A stretch of 64,000 nucleotides of DNA from positions 108,723 through 172,722 of the forward strand of contig MKWR01000014.1 of assembly GCA_001899855.1 (NCBI GenBank), in the 5' to 3' direction. The position numbers and the translations under genes were made by a program. Origin of the DNA: Lysobacterales bacterium 63-13 (GTDB lineage: Bacteria > Pseudomonadota > Gammaproteobacteria > Xanthomonadales > Rhodanobacteraceae). Within the stretch, counting starts at the first letter, position 1. Each line of letters opens with the position of its first letter. This document shows, in pieces, positions 1 through 10,945 of this stretch. The notes under the pieces were generated by a model. That model ran no database searches. It had not been told where the DNA came from and was given only the letters and a program-made list of their open reading frames with translations.

Positions 1-1
1 C

Positions 2-280
2 GACGCCGTGCGCACCGTCCTCGACATCAGCAAGCAGCAATCGCATCGTGAAACCGCTGCCTTGCATCAACTGGAAAACCTGCGCGATCGCCTGATTGCG
101 GAGGGCGACAGCGCGCTCGACCTGGTGATCGCCGAACATCCATCGGCCGACCGCCAGCATCTGCGCAACCTGATCCGCCAGGCCAATCTCGAAGCGAAGA
201 AACAGAAACCGCCACGCGCCTCACGCGAACTGTTCCGCATCCTTCGCCAACTGCATGCGACACCCGCCGTCCCGGAATGA
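2..280 (+). CDS. yjgA: YjgA/DUF615 ribosome-associated protein, C-terminal part
   Basis: The gene enters from the left edge, so its start is outside the window. About 92 codons remain; the family is usually about 170-180 residues. The visible part is highly charged, with an acidic stretch (HPSADRQHLRNLIRQANLE) and a basic tail containing KKQKPPRASRELFRILR, as in the DUF615 family. E. coli YjgA associates with the large ribosomal subunit (family knowledge). It converges with tldD with only 3 bp between the stops. In many Proteobacteria yjgA lies beside pmbA, the TldD partner, so pmbA may lie just outside the window. Confidence 0.85.
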   Translation, partial: DAVRTVLDISKQQSHRETAALHQLENLRDRLIAEGDSALDLVIAEHPSADRQHLRNLIRQANLEAKKQKPPRASRELFRILRQLHATPAVPE

Positions 281-283
281 CGC

Positions 284-1726
<1,443 letters not shown>

Positions 1727-1901
1727 GACGGGATTCTTGGGGAGAGGACTACGAGCCCACGTACTGGGGGCTGATCCGGCACAAAACAAGTTGAATCATC
1801 GCAAGCCAATGATTTCAAAGGAAATCCATGGCCGACACCTTGCGCACCCAGGCAGTCGGCCAGGCTCAGTCTGGCAGCCTCGCCACCGTCGGGAAACCAT
1901 C

Positions 1902-2093
1902 ATGCCACGCGGAGACGAGGGCGCTTGCACCGACAAGCAGGAACGCAAGGCCGAACAATTCGAGGAACGCTGCCGCTGCAAGGGAGTGTCGAAAGTGGAA
2001 GCCGAATGGCGCGCATGGGCGACGGTGAACAAGGAGGATGGCGGTGGCAGGAAATCCGGATCAGGCCGCGCGCATCTTCCCGGCACGTCCTGA
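1902..2093 (+). CDS. small KGG/DUF7218-type protein
   Basis: 63 codons beginning MPRGDEGACTDKQERKAEQ. The core pattern (TDKQERKAE, then GVSKVEAEWRAWATVNKE and GGGRKSGSGR) matches a widespread family of about 60-residue soluble proteins that databases often label plasmid stabilisation protein; the function is not established. The open frame extends far upstream through antisense tldD, but the conserved family begins at this ATG. It stands alone between tldD and deaD. The last seven residues beyond SGSGR are not part of the usual family end. Confidence 0.7.
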   Translation: MPRGDEGACTDKQERKAEQFEERCRCKGVSKVEAEWRAWATVNKEDGGGRKSGSGRAHLPGTS

Positions 2094-2221
2094 ATCAACG
2101 CGGACCCGATCGCCGCCGATATCGGTTGCGACGCGCGGGAGGCGCGACAAATCGTTACAATACGCGGCCTTCCTTCCACGCCGACCTGCCGCTTCGGGCC
2201 GTCGACGCATCGAGAATTCCC

Positions 2222-4189
2222 ATGTCAGATCCGGCGACCCAGGTCACGCCCGTCATTCCGAGCTTCAAGGAACTCGCCCTTGGCGAGCCGCTGCAACGCG
2301 TTCTTGCCGATGTCGGTTACGAATCGCCTTCGCCCATCCAGGCGGCGACGATCCCGCACCTGCTGGCCGGCAAGGACGTGCTTGGCCAGGCGCAAACCGG
2401 CACCGGCAAGACTGCCGCCTTCGCCTTGCCGATCCTGGATCGGCTGGATCTGCGCAAGAGCAAGCCACAGGCACTGGTGTTGGCGCCGACGCGCGAACTG
2501 GCCATCCAGGTTGCCGAGGCGTTCCAGCGCTATGCAACGCACATCCCCGGTTTCCGCGTGCTGCCGATTTACGGCGGCCAGGCGTACGGGCCGCAGCTAA
2601 GTGGTCTGCGTCGTGGCGTGCACGTCGTCGTCGGCACGCCCGGCCGCGTCATCGATCATCTCGAACGCGGATCGCTGGATCTTTCCGAGCTGAGCTGCCT
2701 GGTGCTCGACGAGGCCGATGAAATGCTGCGCATGGGCTTCATCGATGACGTCGAAGCAGTGCTGAAGAAGACCCCGCCGACGCGCCAGATCGCGCTGTTT
2801 TCGGCGACCATGCCGACGCAGATCCGGCGCATTGCGCAGAACCACCTGCGCGAGCCGGTCGAAATCACCATCAAGTCGAAGACGACGACAGCGGCAAAGA
2901 CCCGCCAGCGCTACTGGCTGGTCAGCGGCATGCACAAGCTTGATGCGCTGACCCGCATCCTCGAAGCCGAGCCGTTCGACGCGATGATCATCTTCACCCG
3001 CACCAAGGTTTCCACCGAGGAGCTTGCCGAACGCCTGCAGGCACGCGGCCTCGCTGCGGCGGCGATCAACGGCGACCTCGCCCAGGCGCAACGCGAGCGC
3101 ACCATCCAGCAACTGAAGGATGGCAAGCTGGATATCCTCGTCGCAACCGACGTTGCCGCGCGCGGCCTCGATGTCGAGCGCATCAGCCACGTGCTCAACT
3201 ACGACATTCCCTACGACACCGAGTCCTATGTCCACCGCATCGGCCGCACCGGCCGTGCCGGGCGCGAGGGCGATGCCATCCTCTTTGTCACCCCGCGCGA
3301 ACGCAACATGCTGCGCCAGATCGAACGTGCGACGCGGCAGCCGATCGAGATCATGGACCTGCCTTCGGTGGAAACCGTCAACGATCGCCGCATCACGCGC
3401 TTCAAGGACCGCATCACCACGGCGCTGGCGGCGAGCGACCTCGCCATGTTCCGCAGCGTGATCGAACAATACGAAAGCGAGCACGATGTGCCGGTGATCG
3501 AGATTGCCGCCGCCCTTGCCCGCCTCGCCCAGGGCGACAAGCCGCTGTTGCTGGACGCCAAGGCCAAGCCCGAGCGCCGCGAATTCGATCCGACAGCCAG
3601 CCGCGAACGCAAGGAATTCGCCAACCGCGGCGAGCGCGGTCGCGATGAGCGGCCGCCACATGCCGGGCGCACGGAACGCAGCGAACGTCCGCGCGCCGAG
3701 CGCCCGCCGCACCCACGCGCAGCCCGCAGCGAAGCCTTCAGCAACCCGGCCGAGGATGGCCGCAAGCGCGTCCCGGAAAGCCGCGAACCGCGCGCGCATG
3801 CCGCATCCGAACACCGCCCGCCGGAAGCGGGCATGGAAACCTTCCGCGTCGAAGTCGGCCACATGCACGGCGTCAAGCCGGGCAACATCGTCGGCGCGAT
3901 TGCCAACGAAGCCGAACTCGACAGCAAGCACATTGGCCGCATCACCATCCACGAGGATCACAGCCTGGTCGATCTGCCCGTCGGCATGCCTTCCGAGATC
4001 CTGCAGTTGCTGAAAAAATCCTGGGTAGCCGGGCAACGCCTGCGCATCAGCCGCGGCACCGCCGGCGAGCCGCACGCGGGCAGCGACGATTCCAGCGAAC
4101 GCGGAGCGCGGCCGCCGCGTGCCGCCAAGCCGGCTGCGCGCTATCCATCGAGCGGCCCGCAAAAGGGCAAGCCGCGCAAGAAGTATTGA
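2222..4189 (+). CDS. deaD: DEAD-box ATP-dependent RNA helicase DeaD/CsdA
   Basis: 655 codons. Helicase motifs run in order: Q-motif (FKELALGEPLQ, SPIQAATIP), Walker A AQTGTGKT, PTRELA, TPGR, DEAD in VLDEADEML, SAT, IIFTRTK, TDVAARGLD and HRIGRTGRAG. A DbpA-type RNA-binding domain lies near residues 540-610 (FRVEVGHMHGVKPGNIVGAI), separated from the core by an Arg/Glu-rich low-complexity linker and followed by a basic tail. This architecture is that of CsdA/DeaD, which acts in cold-shock ribosome assembly and mRNA decay. The ATG giving MSDPATQ is chosen over a 99-codon upstream extension lacking family similarity. It converges with folE2. Confidence 0.95.
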   Translation: MSDPATQVTPVIPSFKELALGEPLQRVLADVGYESPSPIQAATIPHLLAGKDVLGQAQTGTGKTAAFALPILDRLDLRKSKPQALVLAPTRELAIQVAEAFQRYATHIPGFRVLPIYGGQAYGPQLSGLRRGVHVVVGTPGRVIDHLERGSLDLSELSCLVLDEADEMLRMGFIDDVEAVLKKTPPTRQIALFSATMPTQIRRIAQNHLREPVEITIKSKTTTAAKTRQRYWLVSGMHKLDALTRILEAEPFDAMIIFTRTKVSTEELAERLQARGLAAAAINGDLAQAQRERTIQQLKDGKLDILVATDVAARGLDVERISHVLNYDIPYDTESYVHRIGRTGRAGREGDAILFVTPRERNMLRQIERATRQPIEIMDLPSVETVNDRRITRFKDRITTALAASDLAMFRSVIEQYESEHDVPVIEIAAALARLAQGDKPLLLDAKAKPERREFDPTASRERKEFANRGERGRDERPPHAGRTERSERPRAERPPHPRAARSEAFSNPAEDGRKRVPESREPRAHAASEHRPPEAGMETFRVEVGHMHGVKPGNIVGAIANEAELDSKHIGRITIHEDHSLVDLPVGMPSEILQLLKKSWVAGQRLRISRGTAGEPHAGSDDSSERGARPPRAAKPAARYPSSGPQKGKPRKKY

Positions 4190-4196
4190 TGACGGG

Positions 4197-4222
4197 GAAT
4201 CGTCCGCGCAGCGCGGCGATTC
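4197..4222. terminator. hairpin between convergent deaD and folE2
   Basis: GAATCG-T-CCGCGC is followed after one base by GCGCGG-CGATTC. The strong GC stem lies between the two stop codons. Only TCTTCC follows rather than a real T-run, so terminator function is tentative. Confidence 0.4.
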
Positions 4223-4239
4223 TTCCAGAACGGCAATGC

Positions 4240-5193
<954 letters not shown>

Positions 5194-5304
5194 CAAAACT
5201 TCCGTTTCAGGTCAGGAATCGCTTCGGCCAATATGCATGCCGACATTGCCATGTGGGGCGAGCGCGCCCCGCGATCAAGGGCGAATGGCTGCAAGCTTAC
5301 AAAA

Positions 5305-6135
5305 TCAGGGACTTGCCTGCATTCGACGGGCGCTGCGCCAGCCTGCCCAGACACTCGACAACGGCAGGCGATCGAGCTTGCTGGCGGCTTCCACGAGGGG
5401 ATCCGCGGCGCGCGCCGCACGCTGGCTGCGCCTGCAGGCAGCCTGCAAGGCAGCCGCGGTCAACGCTGCAAGGCCACGCCGGTCCAGCGCGCGCATGTGC
5501 GAGGCAAGCTGCGCGAAGTGTTCACGCAAGGCCGCATCGCGGCGCGCACCGGGCTGACCAAGATCGGCCCGCGAGAGCTGGTGCCGGGCCAGCAGATCCA
5601 GCGGCAGGGGCAGGCGATCACGCGCCAGCGCCTCGCTCATCCAGGTCGCTTCGTGCAGGGCGCGCATCAGGTTCGCGGCCTGCGTCGAGGCCTCGACATC
5701 GAGCTTTGGATGCAGCATCGCCTCGATGACGGCCAGTGGCCCGTGCACGCGCCGATAGCCGCCGAGCAAGGCATCCAGGCTTGCCGCCGGAAGCATCTCG
5801 CGCTGGGCCAATGCACCGGCAATCACGGCCGACCACGCATCGGCAGTGACTCCGGCCATCGATGGCCAGGTCGAAAGGGTCATGGTCAGCGGATGCCGTG
5901 GCTTGCCGGCGGCAAACGCCGACAGTTCCTCCGCCCACCATTGCAGCTTGCTGCGGGCAACCTCGGGTTCGACGATGTGCCAGGCTGCGTGGCTGATTTC
6001 ATGCGCCAGGCAGGCAAACGCCGAGACCACCGGACGCATGGGCGCGGCGGCAAAACGCAGCGCCAGCGGCAGTTCGGGATGGGCAAGCGCCCACTTCGCC
6101 TCGAAACTCGCTGCGGCGTCGGCCGACACGCTCAA
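5305..6135 (-). CDS. squalene/phytoene-synthase-like protein, probably non-catalytic (NDUFAF6-like)
   Basis: 276 codons with the all-helical squalene/phytoene synthase pattern: SKLQWWAEEL (counterpart of the R-x-x-WW helix), GYRRVHGPLAVIEAML, and QAANLMRALHEATWMSEALARD. The aspartate-rich prenyl-diphosphate sites of true synthases are not recognisable; the second is replaced by SEALARDRLPLPLD. This resembles the pseudo-synthase branch that includes the mitochondrial complex I assembly factor NDUFAF6. The start overlaps the stop of gph by 4 bp, so it is translated as the last gene of the mtaD-ubiG-gph unit. The function is not known. Confidence 0.7.
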   Translation of the reverse strand: MSVSADAAASFEAKWALAHPELPLALRFAAAPMRPVVSAFACLAHEISHAAWHIVEPEVARSKLQWWAEELSAFAAGKPRHPLTMTLSTWPSMAGVTADAWSAVIAGALAQREMLPAASLDALLGGYRRVHGPLAVIEAMLHPKLDVEASTQAANLMRALHEATWMSEALARDRLPLPLDLLARHQLSRADLGQPGARRDAALREHFAQLASHMRALDRRGLAALTAAALQAACRRSQRAARAADPLVEAASKLDRLPLSSVWAGWRSARRMQASP

Positions 6136-6797
6136 TCCGGCAGCAGCCAGGCGTGCAACGCGGGTACGCTGGCGGCCACCTGGTCGGCACCCCAGGCATG
6201 CGGGTCGCCGCCGTTGAGATAACCCCAGGCCGCGGCCACGGTCGCGGTTCCGGCGGCACGACCGGCTTCGATGTCACGCAAATCGTCACCGACAAACAAG
6301 GTCCTCGCCGGATCGACCTTGAGCAAGGCGCAGGCATGCAGGACCGGATCCGGATCGGGCTTGCGCCTGGCCAGGGTGTCGCCGGCAACCAGCGCGGCGC
6401 AGCGCGTGCCGAGGCCTAGATGATCCAGCATTGGCGCGGCCAGCCAGCCGACCTTGTTGGTCACCACGCCCCAGGCGATGCCGCGCGCCTCGAGGCCGGC
6501 GAGAACCGGTTCGATGCCGGCATACAGCGCGGTGGCGGCATTGCCGCGTTGTGCGTAGAGATCGAGATAGCGCGGCAGCAGCTCCTCGATGCGCGACTCG
6601 TCGAATCCCGGCAAGCCGCTGCGCAGGATGGCGCGACCGCCAGCGGAGACGACGCGACTGACCACCTGCGGATCCGGCGCGGCATGGCCGATCTCGTCGC
6701 ACAGGGCGGCCAGCGCGGCGACCAGGTCGGGTGCCGAATCGGCGAGGGTTCCATCCAGATCGAATAGCACGGCTTGCGCCAGGCGCGGATCGCTCAT
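6132..6797 (-). CDS. HAD phosphatase: phosphoglycolate phosphatase or MurNAc-6-P phosphatase MupP
   Basis: 221 codons of a HAD-superfamily hydrolase. Motif I is LFDLDGTLADSAPDL with the nucleophile Asp, motif II is VVTNK, motif III has the Lys of RRKPDPDP, and motif IV is FVGDDLRDI. Automatic annotation would call it Gph. In Pseudomonas the gene beside ubiG and the mtaD-like deaminase is MupP, the N-acetylmuramate-6-phosphate phosphatase of the peptidoglycan-recycling bypass; the same neighbourhood here makes MupP plausible. The ATG at 6797 overlaps the ubiG stop by 4 bp and is preferred to an in-frame start 18 bp upstream. Confidence 0.88.
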   Translation of the reverse strand: MSDPRLAQAVLFDLDGTLADSAPDLVAALAALCDEIGHAAPDPQVVSRVVSAGGRAILRSGLPGFDESRIEELLPRYLDLYAQRGNAATALYAGIEPVLAGLEARGIAWGVVTNKVGWLAAPMLDHLGLGTRCAALVAGDTLARRKPDPDPVLHACALLKVDPARTLFVGDDLRDIEAGRAAGTATVAAAWGYLNGGDPHAWGADQVAASVPALHAWLLPD

Positions 6798-7498
6798 GCC
6801 GGCTTCAACGCACACGCGAGGTAGTTGACCGCAACCGAATCGCCCAGCCAGGCCTTGCGCGTCAGCGGGTTGTAGCCGATTCCGCGCAGATCCTCGAGGA
6901 CCAGCCCGGCACGACGCAGGTCGGCAGCCAGTTCGGAGGGCTTGATGAACTGCGCGTAGTGATGGGTGCCGCGCGGCAACAAGCGAAGCACATGCTCGGC
7001 ACCGACGATGGCTGCAAGAAAGGATTTCGGCGTGCGGTTGAGCGTGGACAGGAACAGGCGTCCGCCGGGCTTGAGCAGATCGGCACAGGCGCGGATGACG
7101 CTGGCCGGATCGGGAACGTGTTCGAGCATCTCCATGCAGGTGATGAAATCGAACTGTCCTGCCATCTCGGCGGCCAGCGCTTCGACGCTGGTTTCGCGAT
7201 AATCGACATGAAGGGCGCTTTCCAGCAGATGCAGGCGCGCGACATCAAGCACGGCCGGCGCCAGGTCGATGCCGGTCACCGTCGCCCCGGCACGCGCCAG
7301 CGCTTCGCTGAGCAAGCCACCGCCGCAACCGACATCGAGGGAGCGCGCGCCTTTCACGGCGACACGCCCGGCGATGTAGGCAAAGCGCAGCGGATTGAGA
7401 TCGTGCAAGGGTCGCGACTCGCCATCGGCGTCCCACCAGCGACTGGCGAGGCGCTCGAACTTGGCCACTTCGACCGGATTGACGTTGCTCGTGTTCAT
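6794..7498 (-). CDS. ubiG: ubiquinone biosynthesis O-methyltransferase UbiG
   Basis: 234 codons. UbiG performs both O-methylations of ubiquinone synthesis using S-adenosylmethionine. The start MNTSNVNPVEVAKFERLASRWW is the UbiG N-terminus. The SAM-binding motif LDVGCGGGLLSEALAR and the post-motif FDFITCMEMLEHVPDP are intact. It sits between mtaD (4 bp away) and gph (4 bp overlap), so the three are probably co-transcribed. MtaD clears methyltransferase by-products (MTA/SAH), which fits a SAM-dependent neighbour. Confidence 0.96.
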   Translation of the reverse strand: MNTSNVNPVEVAKFERLASRWWDADGESRPLHDLNPLRFAYIAGRVAVKGARSLDVGCGGGLLSEALARAGATVTGIDLAPAVLDVARLHLLESALHVDYRETSVEALAAEMAGQFDFITCMEMLEHVPDPASVIRACADLLKPGGRLFLSTLNRTPKSFLAAIVGAEHVLRLLPRGTHHYAQFIKPSELAADLRRAGLVLEDLRGIGYNPLTRKAWLGDSVAVNYLACALKPA

Positions 7499-7502
7499 TG
7501 CT

Positions 7503-8828
7503 TCATGCCGTGGCAATGCGCTCGCGCCAGCGCCGTGCCTTGCTCAGGATTTCGGTGGTGTCCATGCCGGTCAATTCGCGATTGCGCAACTTGCGCACGC
7601 CGGCAATCCAGACATCACTGACCTGGTGGCGCCCGGCCGCGTAGATCAATTGCGAGACGACGTTGTAGACGGGCTGACTCTCGATCGTGCCGAGATCCAC
7701 CGCAGCCAGGTCGGCCTGCTTGCCGACCTCGATCGAACCAATGCGATCCTGCCAGCCGAGCGCGCGCGCCGAACCCATCGTCGCCGCACGCAGCACGCTG
7801 GCGGCGCTCATTGCCGCGGCATCGTTGGCGACCAGCTTGCCGACCAGGGCGGCCGAGCGCATCTCGCCGAAGAGATCGAGATCATTGTTCGAGGCGCAGC
7901 CATCGGTGCCGATGGCGAGGTTGACGCCGGCGCGACGGATCGCCTCGGCCGGGCAAAATCCGCTGAGCAGCTTCATGTTCGATTCGACGTTGTGCACGAT
8001 CGACACGCCGTGGGCCGCGCAATCATGGATCTCGGCCTCGCTGAGCTGGGTCATGTGCACGGCGATCAGGCGCTCGTTGACCAGGCCGATCTGCTTGATC
8101 CGCGCAAACGGACGCATGCCGAAATCACGCAGGCTGTCGTTGATTTCATCGGCGGTCTCATGCAAATGCAGGTGCACGGGCAAGTCGAGTTGGTCCGACA
8201 ACAGGTGGATGCGCTCGAAACTTTCGTTGGCAACCGTGTAGGGCGCATGCGGCGCGAACGCGGTACCGATCAGGGGTTCGTCACGCAGGGCGTCGTGCAC
8301 ACTCAACGCCTTGTCGAAATATTCGTCGCGACTTTGCGCCCACGGCGTGGGAAATTCGATCACCGGCAAGCCGATCAGGCTGCGGAAGCCGTATTTGGCA
8401 TACGTCGCCGCCTGCACATCGGGGAAAAAATAGTTCTCGTTGCAGCAGGTGGTGCCGCCGCGGATCATTTCGGCAATGGCCAGTTCGACGCCGTCGCGGA
8501 CGAACTCCGGGCCCATGACCTTGGCCTCGGCCGGCCACACATGCTCCTTCAGCCAGACCATGAACGGCACGTCATCGGCCAGTCCGCGCATCAACGTCAT
8601 CGGGTTGTGCGTATGCGCGTTGACCAGCCCCGGAATCAGGGCATGCTCGCCCAGTTCGACGCGTTCGCGCGGCGCGAAGCGCTGCCGCGCCTCGGCAATC
8701 GGCAGGATGGCGACAATGCGGTCGGCATCGACGACGACCGCATGCGATTCAAGCACCACGCCCTGTGGCTCTACCGGGATGACCCAGCGCGCCTCGATCT
8801 GCAGGTCCACCGCTGTCGGGAAAGTCAT
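7503..8828 (-). CDS. mtaD: 5-methylthioadenosine/S-adenosylhomocysteine deaminase (TRZ/ATZ family)
   Basis: 441 codons of an amidohydrolase. Metal-binding residues are visible in PGLVNAHTHNPM (HxH near residue 65), in HLHLHETADE and in AIGTDGCASNNDLD. These match the MtaD branch, which deaminates methylthioadenosine or S-adenosylhomocysteine to the inosine forms. The ATG giving MTFPTAVDLQIEARWV is chosen; an upstream in-frame start would overlap the efp stop. It is the gene directly downstream of efp in a leftward cluster. Confidence 0.9.
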   Translation of the reverse strand: MTFPTAVDLQIEARWVIPVEPQGVVLESHAVVVDADRIVAILPIAEARQRFAPRERVELGEHALIPGLVNAHTHNPMTLMRGLADDVPFMVWLKEHVWPAEAKVMGPEFVRDGVELAIAEMIRGGTTCCNENYFFPDVQAATYAKYGFRSLIGLPVIEFPTPWAQSRDEYFDKALSVHDALRDEPLIGTAFAPHAPYTVANESFERIHLLSDQLDLPVHLHLHETADEINDSLRDFGMRPFARIKQIGLVNERLIAVHMTQLSEAEIHDCAAHGVSIVHNVESNMKLLSGFCPAEAIRRAGVNLAIGTDGCASNNDLDLFGEMRSAALVGKLVANDAAAMSAASVLRAATMGSARALGWQDRIGSIEVGKQADLAAVDLGTIESQPVYNVVSQLIYAAGRHQVSDVWIAGVRKLRNRELTGMDTTEILSKARRWRERIATA

Positions 8829-8838
8829 GCGGCTCCGA

Positions 8839-9405
8839 TCACTTGACCCGGCCGACATATTCGCCGGTGCGCGTATCGACCTTGATCACTTCGTTCTGGT
8901 TGACGAACAGCGGCACGCGCACGACCGCGCCGGTTTCCAGCTTGGCCGGCTTGCCGCCGCCACCGGAAGTGTCACCGCGCACGCCGGGATCGGTTTCGAC
9001 AATCTGCAGTTCGACGAAATTCGGCGGCGTCACATTGAGCACCGCGCCATTCCACAAGGTGACGATGACCATCTCGTTGCCCTTCAGCCACTTTGCGGCA
9101 TCTGCCACTGCGTTCTCGTCGGCGGCGATCTGCTCGTGATTGGTCGGGTGCATGAAATGCCAGAACTCGCCATCCGAATACAGGAACTCCATGTCGGTAT
9201 CGACCACGTCGGCCGACTCGACCGTGTCGGTCGACTTCATCGTCATCTCGACCGTGCGCCCGGTCTTCAAGTTGCGGTACTTGACCCGGGTGAAGGCCTG
9301 GCCCTTGCCGGGCTTGATGAAGTCGGTATCGATGATCGTGCACGGATACCCGTCAACGATGATCTTGAGGCCGTTCTTGACGTCGTTCATTCCATGTGTG
9401 GCCAT
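8839..9405 (-). CDS. efp: translation elongation factor P
   Basis: 188 codons, standard length. EF-P relieves ribosome stalling at polyproline stretches. The three-domain sequence is complete, and the modified residue is Lys34 in [10 protein letters not shown], the form beta-lysylated by EpmA/EpmB rather than rhamnosylated (Arg) by EarP. epmB is the divergent neighbour, which agrees. The start is fixed by AGGAG eight bases before the ATG; the frame is open 12 codons further upstream without family similarity. Confidence 0.97.
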   Translation of the reverse strand: MATHGMNDVKNGLKIIVDGYPCTIIDTDFIKPGKGQAFTRVKYRNLKTGRTVEMTMKSTDTVESADVVDTDMEFLYSDGEFWHFMHPTNHEQIAADENAVADAAKWLKGNEMVIVTLWNGAVLNVTPPNFVELQIVETDPGVRGDTSGGGGKPAKLETGAVVRVPLFVNQNEVIKVDTRTGEYVGRVK

Positions 9406-9496
9406 GGAGAGCTCCTGTTGCGTAGTGGACAAGCTGCCCATACAAAGCAGCTAGAATGGGGAATTCGTTGGCCGGACTGCCCGGAACCGATCGGCA

Positions 9497-10528
9497 ATGA
9501 TACCTGCAAGCCCGCATTTCTCACAGATTTCCCTGCCCCGCTGCGCTGAAAAGTCGCCGCGCTGGCAACAGCTTTGGCGCGAGGCGATCAGCGATCCGAT
9601 CGAGCTGCTGCGCCTGCTTGGACTGGAAGCGCAGGCGCAGGAACTGCTGGCTGCATCCGATACCGGGTTCGCCGTGCGCGTGCCGCGTGGATTCGTCGCC
9701 CGCATGCGCCATGGCGATCCGGCCGATCCGCTGCTGCTGCAGGTCATGCCCGGCATCGGTGAACTGCTCGATGCACCCGGATTCAGCACCGATGCGGTGG
9801 GTGATCTTGCTGCGGGCACGGTACCCGGCGTGCTGCACAAGTATGCCGGGCGCGCCCTGCTCATCGCGACCGGCTCCTGTGCGATCAACTGCCGCTACTG
9901 TTTCCGCCGGCATTTCCCCTATGCCGAGCAGACTGCCGCCGCCGGACACTGGCGGATCGCCCTCGACCATCTCGCCGGCGATCCTTCGATCAACGAGGTC
10001 ATCCTCTCTGGTGGCGACCCGCTTTCCCTGTCAACGGCGAAGCTCGCCGAGTTGACCGATGCGCTCACCGGCATCGCCCACGTGCGCCGCCTGCGCATCC
10101 ACAGTCGCTTGCCGATCGTGCTGCCGCAACGCGTCGATCAGGAGCTGCTGGCCTGGCTCGAACGCCTGCCCATGCAGAAAATCCTCGTCGTGCACGCCAA
10201 CCACGCCAACGAGATTGACGAAACGGTGGCCGCGGCTTGCGCGGAACTGTCCCGGGCCGGCGTCACCCTGCTCAATCAATCGGTATTGCTGCGCCGGGTC
10301 AACGACTCGATCGAGGCGCTGGTCGAGTTGTCCGAGCGCCTGCTGGCCTGTTCGATCCTGCCCTACTACCTGCACCAGCTGGACCGCGTTGCCGGCACCG
10401 CCCATTTCGAAGTGGCCGATGCGCAGGCAATCCAGCTTGTCGAACAGATGCGCGGCCTGTTGCCGGGTTACCTGGTGCCGCGCCTGGTGCGCGAAACGGC
10501 CGGCGCAGCCAGCAAGCAACCGGTCTGA
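9497..10528 (+). CDS. epmB: EF-P beta-lysylation protein EpmB (lysine 2,3-aminomutase-like)
   Basis: 343 codons of a radical SAM enzyme. The 4Fe-4S motif CAINCRYC lies near residue 131, followed by INEVILSGGDPLSLS, RRLRIHSRLPIVLP and a PLP-lysine aminomutase core. EpmB makes (R)-beta-lysine, which EpmA attaches to EF-P Lys34. The gene is shorter than catabolic lysine 2,3-aminomutases, as expected for EpmB. It is divergent from efp with 91 bp between the starts; a TAGAAT hexamer lies at 9452-9457. epmA is not in the window. Confidence 0.94.
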   Translation: MIPASPHFSQISLPRCAEKSPRWQQLWREAISDPIELLRLLGLEAQAQELLAASDTGFAVRVPRGFVARMRHGDPADPLLLQVMPGIGELLDAPGFSTDAVGDLAAGTVPGVLHKYAGRALLIATGSCAINCRYCFRRHFPYAEQTAAAGHWRIALDHLAGDPSINEVILSGGDPLSLSTAKLAELTDALTGIAHVRRLRIHSRLPIVLPQRVDQELLAWLERLPMQKILVVHANHANEIDETVAAACAELSRAGVTLLNQSVLLRRVNDSIEALVELSERLLACSILPYYLHQLDRVAGTAHFEVADAQAIQLVEQMRGLLPGYLVPRLVRETAGAASKQPV

Positions 10529-10542
10529 AGCGTGAACTTGCC

Positions 10543-10831
10543 TAAGGCAACGCTGATCAAGTGGCGCAACCGTCATGGCGTTCAGAAGGATTGCCATGCG
10601 TGCTGCGTGGCGAAGCGAAGGCTGGCCGCCTTGGCGAGCCGCGCGGAGCGCATGGCGAGCCTTCTGAGCGCCACCTGTTTCCATAAAAACAATGGTTTAG
10701 GCGACGCCTGTCTGCGCACAGCTCTTTGTTGCGCTGCCTTGAAGGACGGCCAGTCCATCTGCGCCAGCGCGCCGTGACCTGCACGCAGACAGGTGTCGTG
10801 ACGGCCGTGCCACTTGATCAGCGTTGCCTTA
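10543..10831. mobile_element. MITE-like repeat with 23-bp terminal inverted repeats
   Basis: The 417 bp between epmB and fimX hold no credible gene but a 289 bp element bounded by perfect 23-bp inverted repeats: the left end starts TAAGGCAACGCTGATCAAGT (10543-10565) and its reverse complement lies at 10809-10831. The repeat continues imperfectly inward (CCGTCA match). Inside are two nested hairpins, an imperfect 25-nt pair (10574-10598 with 10651-10675) and a pair built on CCTGTCTGCG and CGCAGACAGG. TA is present at both edges, compatible with a TA or YTAR target duplication. There is no transposase, so any mobility would be in trans. Confidence 0.75.
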
Positions 10832-10945
10832 AAATCCGCCAGAGTATGGAAATAGCTGGACGAATCCGGTACAAGTTTCTGTGTTGACCGTTACTCGCAG
10901 AACGGCCAGCGGCGCACGGCGCACTCCCCTGACAGCGCAATCTCC

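Noticed and set aside
10532..10777. 81-codon frame after epmB
   Set aside because: It is contained mostly within the MITE-like element and lacks a ribosome binding site and family similarity.
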